Positions 35,507 through 44,207 of a DNA stretch of 47,553 bases are shown piece after piece. Source of the DNA: Gammaproteobacteria bacterium (GTDB lineage Bacteria > Pseudomonadota > Gammaproteobacteria > Chromatiales > Chromatiaceae). Made by a program: the position numbers and the translations under genes. Numbering within the stretch: the stretch's first letter is position 1; every line of letters starts with the position of its first letter. The notes beneath the pieces are model-generated. The model made no database searches, was not told the origin of the DNA, and saw only the letters and a list, made by a program, of their open reading frames with translations. The stretch lies in contig JAABTK010000031.1 in assembly GCA_011389885.1 (NCBI GenBank), positions 1 through 47,553 of the forward strand. Reading direction: 5' to 3'.

Positions 35507-36088
35507 ATGCCTCGCACCACCGAAAACCTGCCGCAAAAGATCCTGGACACCGCCCTGCGGCTGTTTAGCGAAAAGGGCTATTTCAACACCTCGGTGCAGG
35601 ATATTCGGCGCGCCGCCGGGGTCAGCATCGGCGCCATCTACCACCACTTCGACAACAAAGAGGGCATCGCCCAGGCCCTGGTGGCGTCCATCCTGGAGCG
35701 TTTCGAGCAGGCCGTGGCCGACATCGCCGAGGAGCAAACCAGCGCCGAGGCCCAATGCCGCGCCGTGGTGGAGATGCTGTTTCGCATGACCGAAGAAGAC
35801 CCGCGCACCATGGCCTTCGCCCTTTACGCCAAACACCGCGAATTCATGCCCGAGCAGCCTCCGATCTGCTCCTCCGCGCCCTTCGAGCGCATGCGCGAAA
35901 TGGTCCGTCGCGGCATGGACGACGGCGAAGTCCGCCCCGGCGACCCCATGATCGCCTCCGCCGTACTCTTCGGCGGCCCCATGCGCATGATCCAACTGCG
36001 CCTCGACGGCGTCATCACCCGTCCCCTGCCCGAACTCCTGGCCGAGACCTGGGACAGCGCCTGGCGCGCCATAGGCCGCGAGTCTTAA
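35507..36088 (+). CDS. TetR/AcrR family transcriptional regulator
   Basis: 193 residues. The N-terminal helix-turn-helix is clear: KILDTALRLFSEKGYFNTSV, QDIRRAAGVSIGAIYHHFDNKEG (two overlapping parts of the HTH, residues about 10-55). The C-terminal ligand-binding part is unlike well-known members and includes KHREFMPEQPPICSS. TetR regulators repress by binding palindromes and are released by small ligands; a fitting palindrome lies just upstream at 35475-35492. It is followed after 23 bases by a DsrE-like gene, probably in the same transcript. Confidence 0.92.
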   Translation: MPRTTENLPQKILDTALRLFSEKGYFNTSVQDIRRAAGVSIGAIYHHFDNKEGIAQALVASILERFEQAVADIAEEQTSAEAQCRAVVEMLFRMTEEDPRTMAFALYAKHREFMPEQPPICSSAPFERMREMVRRGMDDGEVRPGDPMIASAVLFGGPMRMIQLRLDGVITRPLPELLAETWDSAWRAIGRES

Positions 36089-36111
36089 CCAACCGTAAAG
36101 AGGAAAACCAA

Positions 36112-36612
36112 ATGCAAAACCGCCGCACCCTCACCGCCCTAGTCGCGCTCCTAACCCTGCTGCTGAGCGCCCCCTTGCAGGCCGCGGAGTACAAAGACAC
36201 CGCAGCCCTAGCCGGCGTCAAGGCCGGCAAGGGCCTGTTCCTGGTGGACATCACCAACCCCCAAAAGACCGCCATGTACCTGGACATCATCACCGGCACC
36301 CACGCCGGCATGCAGCGCCAGGGCGTGGAACCGGACTTTAAGGTGGTCTACATCGGCCCCACCGTGCGCTTCCTGACCCAAAAGCCCGAAGACGTGTTGG
36401 AGATGGAATACGAGACCCAACTGGCCTCCATTCAAAAGAGTATCCAAAAACTGGACGAACTGGGCGTGACCCAAGAGGTGTGCAGCATCGCCACCGAGGT
36501 GTTTGAAGTGGACAACGCCACCCTCCCCGAGGCCATGGACATCGTCGGCGACGGCTTCATTTCGCTCATCGGCTACCAGGCCCAAGGGTATCACCTGGTG
36601 CCCATCTACTGA
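36112..36612 (+). CDS. Periplasmic DsrE-like protein
   Basis: 166 residues, ATG 36112 with AAGAGGAAAA upstream. Signal peptide MQNRRTLTALVALLTLLLSAPLQA. The mature part has the DsrE/DsrF fold pattern: GLFLVDITNPQKTAMYLDII, then VVYIGPTVRFLTQ, a long helix (QLASIQKSIQKLDELGVTQE), one cysteine in QEVCSIATEVFEV, and a final ISLIGYQAQGYHLVP. DsrE-type proteins carry sulfur in sulfur oxidation. Here export to the periplasm and TetR control suggest a role in handling a sulfur compound or stress ligand (inference). Confidence 0.82.
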   Translation: MQNRRTLTALVALLTLLLSAPLQAAEYKDTAALAGVKAGKGLFLVDITNPQKTAMYLDIITGTHAGMQRQGVEPDFKVVYIGPTVRFLTQKPEDVLEMEYETQLASIQKSIQKLDELGVTQEVCSIATEVFEVDNATLPEAMDIVGDGFISLIGYQAQGYHLVPIY

Positions 36613-36770
36613 GCCGTCACCTTGCTTGCGGGCCAGCCGTAGGCGGACCGCTCACCGGAACAGAAACGGGCATTGAAAAGGACCATCCAGGCCGAACCGA
36701 AGGCGAGGCGACGACAGCAATGACTGAAAAGCGCAGGCTATTCGACGAATCGATGGCAGGCGTCTCGGCC

Positions 36771-37132
36771 GAATGCCGCCGCCCATGGCGCCTAGTGCCG
36801 CCGCGCCGAAGTATCGAAAACAATGAATCAATCGATCCATCGCTTGTGGGAGCGGTTTGCAACCGCGATCAGCCGCGCCAGCGGCTTGGCCCGGGCGTTT
36901 GCGCCAAATCAAAGGCCGTCATCGCGGATGCAATCCGCTCCCACGAATGCCGCCGCCCATGGCGCCTAGTGCCGCCGCGCCGAAGTATCGAAAACAATGA
37001 ATCAATCGATCCATCGCTTGTGGGAGCGGTTTGCAACCGCGATCAGCCGCGCCAGCGGCTTGGCCCGAGCGTTTGCGCCAAATCAAAGGCCGTCATCGCG
37101 GATGCAATCCGCTCCCACGAATGCCGCCGCCC
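36771..37132. repeat. 174-bp tandem repeat containing REP-type inverted sequences
   Basis: Unit 1 (36771-36944) and unit 2 (36945-37118) are nearly identical, with one clear difference (CCCGGGCG versus CCCGAGCG); a third unit begins at 37119 and stops after 14 bases. Each unit carries GTGGGAGCGGTTTGCAACCG and, about 100 bases later, the opposite orientation GGATGCAATCCGCTCCCAC. That is a REP doublet (REPIN-like) able to fold into a long hairpin. The sequence class is well known from Pseudomonas and relatives. Confidence 0.85.
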
Positions 37133-37158
37133 TAAGCACCAACCACTAACCCCCTCCC

Positions 37159-38220
<1,062 letters not shown>

Positions 38221-38283
38221 CTCGGCTCCAGTCGTGGCAAATTCCCTATTCTACGTTATCCATCCCCCAGGAGGGACCGCCCA

Positions 38284-39600
38284 ATGCCTACAGAATGCGA
38301 CCTGTTGATCCACGCCCAATGGGTGTTGCCCGTCACCGCGGGCGACCCCGAGCTGCGCGACCATGCGGTGGCGGCGGCGCACGGGCGCATCCTGGAGGTG
38401 CTGCCCTCGGCCGAGGCACGGGCGCGCTATCAGGCCAAGCGGGAGCTGAATATGGACAGCCATGTGCTGTTCCCGGGCCTGGTGAACGCCCACACCCACG
38501 CCAGCATGGCCCTGCTGCGGGGGCTGGCGGACGATCTGCCGCTAATGACCTGGCTCAACGAACACATTTGGCCGGCGGAGCAGCAGTGGGTGAACCGCGA
38601 CTTTGTGGCCGACGGCACACGGCTGGCCATCGCCGAGATGATTCGCGGCGGGACCACCTGCTTTAACGATATGTACTTTTTCCCCGACGACGCGGCGCGG
38701 GTGTGCGACGCCGCCGGCATGCGGGCGGTGCTGGGGATGATTGTGCTGGACTTCCCCACCGCCTGGGCCAATGACCCCGAGGAGTATCTGCACCGGGGCC
38801 TGGAGGTGCATGACCACTACCGCAATCACCACCTGATTCGCACCGCCTTCGCCCCCCATGCGCCCTATTCGGTGTCCGACGCCCCGCTGGAGCGGGTGCG
38901 CACCCTGGCCGACGAGTTGGGCGCGCCCATCCATTTCCATGTCCACGAGACCGACGACGAAATCCGCATGAGCCTGGAGCAGCACGGCGTGCGCCCGCTG
39001 CAACGCCTGCAACGGCTCGGGCTGCTGTCGCCGGCACTGGCCGCGGTCCACATGACCCACCTGAGCGACGACGAGATCCCGCTGGTGGCGGAATCCGGGG
39101 CCAGCGTGGTGCATTGCCCCGAGTCCAACCTCAAACTGGCCAGCGGCTTCTGCCGGGTGGGCGATCTGCTAGCCGCCGGGGTCAACATGGCCCTGGGCAC
39201 CGACGGCGCGGCCAGCAACAACGACCTGGACCTGCTGGGCGAGGCCCGCACCGCCGCATTGCTGGCCAAGGGCATCGGCCGCGACCCCAGCGCCCTGCCC
39301 GCCTCCCAGGCGCTGCGCATGGCCACCCTAAACGGGGCCAAGGCGCTGGGGCTGGAGCAGGAGATCGGCTCCTTGGAGCCCGGCAAGGCCGCCGACCTCG
39401 CAGCCCTGGACCTGAGCCCGCTGGAAACCCAACCGCTGTATCACCCGACCTCGCAGCTTGTATATGCCAGCGGCCGCCACCAAATTACCGATGTATGGAT
39501 CGCCGGCCAGCAGGTGTTGCGCAACCGCGAACTCACCACCCTGGACCAGGAGCAGATCCTCGCCGACGCCCAGGCTTGGCGGGACAAGATCGGCCCTTAG
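38284..39600 (+). CDS. mtaD: 5-methylthioadenosine/S-adenosylhomocysteine deaminase
   Basis: Start ATG 38284 behind a strong AGGAGGGA site, 438 residues; the frame extends upstream but without support. This amidohydrolase deaminates methylthioadenosine and related nucleosides. Metal ligands: FPGLVNAHTHASM, IHFHVHETDDEI, VHMTHLSDDEI and the Asp in ALGTDGAASNNDLDLL. Together with mtnA it indicates methylthioadenosine recycling by the deaminase branch. The phosphorylase step is not encoded here. Confidence 0.92.
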   Translation: MPTECDLLIHAQWVLPVTAGDPELRDHAVAAAHGRILEVLPSAEARARYQAKRELNMDSHVLFPGLVNAHTHASMALLRGLADDLPLMTWLNEHIWPAEQQWVNRDFVADGTRLAIAEMIRGGTTCFNDMYFFPDDAARVCDAAGMRAVLGMIVLDFPTAWANDPEEYLHRGLEVHDHYRNHHLIRTAFAPHAPYSVSDAPLERVRTLADELGAPIHFHVHETDDEIRMSLEQHGVRPLQRLQRLGLLSPALAAVHMTHLSDDEIPLVAESGASVVHCPESNLKLASGFCRVGDLLAAGVNMALGTDGAASNNDLDLLGEARTAALLAKGIGRDPSALPASQALRMATLNGAKALGLEQEIGSLEPGKAADLAALDLSPLETQPLYHPTSQLVYASGRHQITDVWIAGQQVLRNRELTTLDQEQILADAQAWRDKIGP

Positions 39601-39940
39601 ATCCGCCACCGAGACACAGAGGGCGCAGCGTCTGTTTATGTCGATCATCGAATGATTTAGGGGCGACCGACCAATCCCCCTTGCAGCTTTACCCCAGCGG
39701 CGAACCGCCCCGCGCAGGATGCAAAGAGCGCAGGATGGGCAAAGGCGCTCCCCCGGTCATTGGCCTTAGTCGCGATCTATCAGCGCCGTACCCATTAGAG
39801 GGGCCTCCTGATGGGCGCGGCGCTCAAAGATTGGTGGATCTTTGATGGTTTTCAAGAGCGTCTTTGCCCATCCGGTTGCCGGAGATTAAGGCCAAAAATC
39901 GCGAGACTCTTCGTCCCAATATCGGCCCGGTTTCGACAAC
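39601..39940 (+). other. Intergenic region after mtaD
   Basis: 340 bases without a gene, GC-mixed. A fragment CACAGAGGGCGCAGCG at 39617 resembles the arms of the element that starts at 39941. Nothing else was recognised. Confidence 0.4.
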
Positions 39941-40242
39941 CTAGTACGCCTGCGCGTAAATTGCGGAAACCACGGCTGTTAGGAACGCAGAGGACCGCAG
40001 AGGGCGCGGGGGAGGTTTTGGCGCCGCTGGTCCCCAGGCCCCAGTTTGGGGACCCCTGTTTTGGAAGCTCTAGCTTCCCGAGCCGTTCGGCAAGCTGGGG
40101 CTTGCAAGACAAGCATTCTCTAGGAGACCTTGGGAACGAGCATGAAATCGAACCGCCTCTCTGCGCCCTCTGCGGTTCTCCGCGTGCTCTGCGTTCTGCG
40201 AGCGCCGGGGTTGTTTCCGATACTTAGGCGCGGTTGCACTAG
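39941..40242. mobile_element. MITE-like noncoding element with long terminal inverted repeats (copy 2)
   Basis: The left arm runs from 39941 (CTAGTACGCCTGCGCGTAAA, then TTGCGGAAACCAC and GGAACGCAGAGGACCGCAGA). The right arm (about 40161-40242), in reverse complement, begins CTAGTGCAACCGCGCCTAAG, then CGGAAACAACCC, then AGAACGCAGAGCACGCGGAG. The arms are homologous over about 70 bases. The outer CTAG and the CGGAAACAAC core are shared with copy 1 at 30094-30467, whose right flank also extends to a TACTAAGGCGCG. No protein is encoded. Confidence 0.6.
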
Positions 40243-40365
40243 GGTGATTCCCTTTAGCCGTATTCTTCGTGAGCTTCGTGGTTCACGCAAACCCAATGCC
40301 CGAAAAAGCCCAGAGCCCGCTGTGTCTCTGGGCAAAATATCCCAAACCCCCAAGAGGAGGAAGAC

Positions 40366-40857
40366 GTGAAAAAAGTCCTATTAATCTGCGCCCTGGCGGC
40401 GTTCACCGGCCTGGCCCAGGCCGCCGAGAAGATCACCGCCGCCGACGCGCCCATCGTAGTCTATAAGGCCGAGGGTGAATACGGCTTTTTGAAGGAGGCG
40501 CTCAACAACGCCATCATCGGCCAGGGGCTAAAGGTGACCAACACCATGCAAATCTCCGCGATGTTGGAGCGCACCGCCCAGGACCTGGACTTTGAGGCCG
40601 ATATTTATACCGATGCCGAATCGTTCGAGTTTTGCAGCATCATGCTGTCGCAACGGATGTACGAGGCCCACCCGGCCAACCTGTCGGCCTGCCCGCTGAC
40701 CATTAGCCTCTACCAAACCCAGGACGACGCCGACCACATCTATTTGAGCTACCGCCGGCCGCAACTGCTGGGCGAGGCCGAGGCGGCCGAACAGGCCGCC
40801 GACGCAGTGGTGGATATGCTCGACGGTATCGTCAACGACGCCATCTCCTTCTTCTGA
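40366..40857 (+). CDS. Exported DUF302 protein
   Basis: 163 residues from GTG 40366, preceded by AAGAGGAGGAAGAC. A signal peptide (KKVLLICALAAFTGLAQAAEK) is followed by a DUF302-like domain: VVYKAEGEYGFLKEALNNAI, QGLKVTNTMQISAML, then SFEFCSIMLSQRMYEAHPAN with one cysteine, and ACPLTISLYQ with a second. DUF302 has no firm biochemical role; it appears beside redox and sulfur genes. The stop overlaps the next gene's ATG by one base, so the two are co-translated. Confidence 0.85.
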   Translation: MKKVLLICALAAFTGLAQAAEKITAADAPIVVYKAEGEYGFLKEALNNAIIGQGLKVTNTMQISAMLERTAQDLDFEADIYTDAESFEFCSIMLSQRMYEAHPANLSACPLTISLYQTQDDADHIYLSYRRPQLLGEAEAAEQAADAVVDMLDGIVNDAISFF

Positions 40858-41495
40858 TGCGTTACGTCACCATTCCCGTCACCCCGTTGCAGCAGAACTG
40901 CTCGCTGATTTGGTGCGAAAAGACCCGCCAGGCGGCGGTGATCGACCCCGGCGGCGAGATCGAAAAGATCCTCGCCGAGGTCGAACGCCAAGGGGTGGAG
41001 CTGGCCGAGATCCTGCTCACCCACGCCCACTTCGACCATGTGGGCGGCGCGGTGGAGCTGGCCAAGCGGGCGGGCGTAGAGATCATCGGCCCCCACCAGG
41101 CCGACCAGTTCCTGCTCGACGCCCTGGAGCAACAAGGCCCGGCCTTCGGCTTCCCGCCGATACCGGGTTTCCGACCGGACCGCTGGCTCGCAGCGGGTGA
41201 CCGCATCCGGGTGGGCGAGGAGGAGCTGGAGGTGCTGCACTGCCCCGGCCATTCCCCGGGGCATGTGGTGTTCTTCCACCGCGGCGACCAACTCGCCTTC
41301 GTGGGCGATGTGCTATTTAACGGCGCCATCGGCCGCACCGACCTGCCCGGGGGCGATTACCCGAGCCTGATCCGCTCCATTCGGGAAAAGCTCTTTCCGT
41401 TGGGCGACGCCGTCACCTTCATCCCGGGGCATGGCCCGAACTCCACCTTCGGCGCGGAGCGCCGAACAAACCCCTTCGTAGGCGACGGGGTCTGA
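40857..41495 (+). CDS. Metallo-beta-lactamase-fold hydrolase, glyoxalase II-like (YcbL type)
   Basis: 212 residues. Zinc motif LLTHAHFDHVGG (HxHxDH), then VLHCPGHSPGHVVFF, FVGDVLFNGAIGRTDLPGG and TFIPGHGP, all in order for the binuclear MBL fold. The absence of a long helical C-terminal domain places it with short glyoxalase-II-like hydrolases and not with full glyoxalase II or persulfide dioxygenases. Substrate likely a thioester. Translationally coupled to the DUF302 gene. Confidence 0.9.
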   Translation: MRYVTIPVTPLQQNCSLIWCEKTRQAAVIDPGGEIEKILAEVERQGVELAEILLTHAHFDHVGGAVELAKRAGVEIIGPHQADQFLLDALEQQGPAFGFPPIPGFRPDRWLAAGDRIRVGEEELEVLHCPGHSPGHVVFFHRGDQLAFVGDVLFNGAIGRTDLPGGDYPSLIRSIREKLFPLGDAVTFIPGHGPNSTFGAERRTNPFVGDGV

Positions 41496-41646
41496 CGCCA
41501 AGGCGGGCACGGCAGGGTCAGCGGCTCGGCTAAACCGGCAAAGTATCGCGTCAATTCCTGTCGCCAGGCATCCAAACAGCACTTCTTCCTGACGCCGCCG
41601 ACCGCTACACTCCTCTACACCAGCCGCAACCCAGAGGAGACCCGCC

Positions 41647-43788
41647 ATGCCCCTGCCCCGCCGTCGCCGCGTCCGCGTCCGTCCCGCCAACTTCAACCAA
41701 TACCCCTACCAGGACCTCGCCGCCCTTTGGATGCTGCGGATCCTGCTCGATTTCGACGCCTGGCGCGAATTGGGAACCAACTTTCGCGGCTTCACCGTCG
41801 ATGGCGACATCCTGCGCGCCCTGGGCCTGAGCAAACTGGAAAATCAGAACATCGAACCCGAGGATTTCCTCGATCAGCTCAAGCAACGCGAGGCCGAATT
41901 GAGCGCCGCGAGGCCCGACTTCGGCGGCGCCCTGGAGACCAACCTGCACCGCCTCGGCGACGCCCTCGGCCTGGCGCCGACCGAGCGTCGGGTGCTCGGC
42001 TTCGCCGTCGTCTGCCTCACCCACAAGGGCCTGGCCGAGACCACCGACCTGCTCGGCGAACTTACCAACGACGCGGTGAAAAAGATCCTCGGCACCCTGC
42101 TCGACCTGCCCCGCAACGAACTCCGCAAGACCCTCGCCCTCGACGGCCTGTTGGCCCGCTCCGGCGTGCTGCGCCTGGAGCGCAACCGCGCCGTGCCCCT
42201 GCAACACAAGCTCGAACCCATGGATGGTCTGGTGGACCTGCTGCTGGAGCCCCACTCCGACATCATGGAAATGCTGGGCGAATACTTCCACCCCGCCAAG
42301 GCCCCCGGCCTCGACGCCGACGACTTCGACTACCTCGGCCGCCGATACGCCGTGCTGCGCGACTACCTCGCCCAGGCCCGCAAGCGCGGCGCCGCCGGCG
42401 TCAACATCCTGCTCCACGGCCGCCCCGGCACCGGCAAGACCGAACTCGCGCGCATCCTCGCCCGCCAGCTCGACCTGCAACTCTACGAAATCGGCATGGC
42501 CGACGCCGAGGGCGACGCCATCCACGGCGAGCGCCGCTTCTCCGCCTACCAGCTCAGCCAACAGATCCTCGCCCGCCAGAGCGACGCCCTGATCCTGTTC
42601 GACGAAATCGAAGACGTGTTCCCCGATCCCCCGTTCCCCTTCGCCTTCTTCGGTCGCACCAGCCGCAACGACCGTCGCAAGGCCTGGACCAATCGCCTGC
42701 TGGAGGAAAACCCCGTGCCGGCGCTATGGATCAGCAACGACATCCGCCAAATCGATACCGCCTATATCCGCCGCTTCGACCTCGTACTGCCGCTCGAAAC
42801 ACCCCCGCGCCGCATCCGCGAACGCATCCTCAAGCGCAACCTCCAAAGCCTCGCGGTCTCCGACGACTGGATCCGCCAAATGGCCGAACACCCCCACATC
42901 GCCCCCGCCCTGGTGGAACGCGCCGCCCGCGTCGTGTCCGCGGTCCACGCCCAAGACACCGCCTCCGCCCCCCGCCAAACCCAAGAACAAGACCTCGAAG
43001 ACCTCATCGGCAACACCCTCCAGGCTATGGGCCACCCCCAGCGCACCCTCGCCCGCCCCGGCCCCGTCAACCGCTACCGCCGCGACATCCTCAACACCGA
43101 CCACGACCTCGACGCCCTGGTGCAAGGCCTCACCCGCCGCCCCGAGGCCCGCATCTGCCTTTACGGCCCCCCCGGCACCGGCAAGACCGCCTTCGGCCGC
43201 CACCTCGCCGAACAACTCGACAAACCCCTGCTGCTGCGCCGCGCCTCCGACCTCCTCGGCCCCTACGTCGGCATGACCGAACACCGCATCGCCGAAATGT
43301 TCCGCCAAGCCGCCAACGACGACGCCCTGCTGTTGCTCGACGAGGCCGATAGCTTCCTGCGCGAACGCAGCACCGCCCGCCAAAGCTGGGAAGTCACCCA
43401 GGTCAACGAACTCCTCACCCAAATGGAAGCCTTCGACGGCCTCTTCATCTGCTCCACCAACCTCATGCAGGCCCTCGACCAAGCCGCCCTGCGCCGCTTC
43501 GACCTCAAACTCCGCTTCAACGCCCTGCGCCCCCCGCAGGCCTGGACCCTATTTAAACAAATCCTCGCCGACCACGGCCGCAACCTGCGCAAACGCACCC
43601 CCTGGCAACACCGCCTGGCCCAACTCGACAACCTCACCCCCGGCGACTTCCACGCCGTCCTCCGCGCCCGCCGCCTCGCCCCCGACCCACTCACCCCCGA
43701 AGCCCTGCTTCAAGGCCTCGAACAAGAATGCACCATCAAGGCCGACCACCAGGGGCGGGGCATCGGGTTCACCGCGGCGATCCATTAA
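41647..43788 (+). CDS. Tandem AAA+ ATPase of unknown function
   Basis: 713 residues. An N-terminal helical region (about 1-230) is followed by two AAA+ modules. Module 1: Walker A GRPGTGKTE at 258-266 and Walker B ALILFDEIED near 314-323, then the sensor WISNDIRQIDTAYIRRFD. Module 2: Walker A GPPGTGKTA at 507-515, Walker B ALLLLDEADS near 560-569, and FICSTNLMQALDQAALRRFD with the arginine finger. Both modules look catalytically complete. The basic start (PLPRRRRVRVRP) is unusual. Proteins of this shape occur scattered in proteobacteria as predicted remodelers; the substrate is unknown. No partner gene is directly attached. Confidence 0.85.
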   Translation: MPLPRRRRVRVRPANFNQYPYQDLAALWMLRILLDFDAWRELGTNFRGFTVDGDILRALGLSKLENQNIEPEDFLDQLKQREAELSAARPDFGGALETNLHRLGDALGLAPTERRVLGFAVVCLTHKGLAETTDLLGELTNDAVKKILGTLLDLPRNELRKTLALDGLLARSGVLRLERNRAVPLQHKLEPMDGLVDLLLEPHSDIMEMLGEYFHPAKAPGLDADDFDYLGRRYAVLRDYLAQARKRGAAGVNILLHGRPGTGKTELARILARQLDLQLYEIGMADAEGDAIHGERRFSAYQLSQQILARQSDALILFDEIEDVFPDPPFPFAFFGRTSRNDRRKAWTNRLLEENPVPALWISNDIRQIDTAYIRRFDLVLPLETPPRRIRERILKRNLQSLAVSDDWIRQMAEHPHIAPALVERAARVVSAVHAQDTASAPRQTQEQDLEDLIGNTLQAMGHPQRTLARPGPVNRYRRDILNTDHDLDALVQGLTRRPEARICLYGPPGTGKTAFGRHLAEQLDKPLLLRRASDLLGPYVGMTEHRIAEMFRQAANDDALLLLDEADSFLRERSTARQSWEVTQVNELLTQMEAFDGLFICSTNLMQALDQAALRRFDLKLRFNALRPPQAWTLFKQILADHGRNLRKRTPWQHRLAQLDNLTPGDFHAVLRARRLAPDPLTPEALLQGLEQECTIKADHQGRGIGFTAAIH

Positions 43789-43918
43789 CCCCCGGCTAAT
43801 GCAGAAAAATCCCGCGCAATCGCAAAAAATGCGACCCAGTTCCCACAAAAACGGCCACCGGCTGCTATAATCCAGCCCAGGATCAGGGCTGGCGGCCAAA
43901 AACACAGGAGCACCCCGC

Positions 43919-44134
43919 ATGGGGCATACCGAGTACAAAGTCATCCACATCGCCGAAGGCGGCCTCGGCACCATCTTCCTCGGCGCCTCCGGCATCCCCG
44001 TCAAACGCATGCAGGCCGCCCTCAACAAAGAAGCCGCCGACGGCTGGCAGGTCGTTTTTCAAATCGTCGAGCAAAAGCGATTTTGGCTGTTTTGGACGCG
44101 GGAGGCGGTGATTGTTACGTTGGGCAAACAATGA
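43919..44134 (+). CDS. DUF4177 small protein
   Basis: 71 residues, ATG 43919 behind CAGGAGCACC. The fold pattern of DUF4177 is visible: YKVIHIAEGGL, then KRMQAALNKEAADGWQVV and the final strands FWLFWTREAVIVTLGK. These short alpha-beta proteins have no known function. It lies between the AAA+ ATPase and the lower-GC DUF262 gene. Confidence 0.8.
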   Translation: MGHTEYKVIHIAEGGLGTIFLGASGIPVKRMQAALNKEAADGWQVVFQIVEQKRFWLFWTREAVIVTLGKQ

Positions 44135-44207
44135 TCCGATTTTGACATAAAAGATAGTCGCCATGAATCACACTAAATACAGGTGAAAACCCAAACAGGA
44201 GAAAAAA

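Noticed and set aside
36771-37132. Possible CRISPR array
   Set aside because: The repeated unit is 174 bp with no variable spacers; it is a tandem duplication.
41605-42561. 318-residue minus-strand ORF inside the AAA+ gene
   Set aside because: Antisense shadow; low-complexity Gly/Val/Glu/Gln composition.
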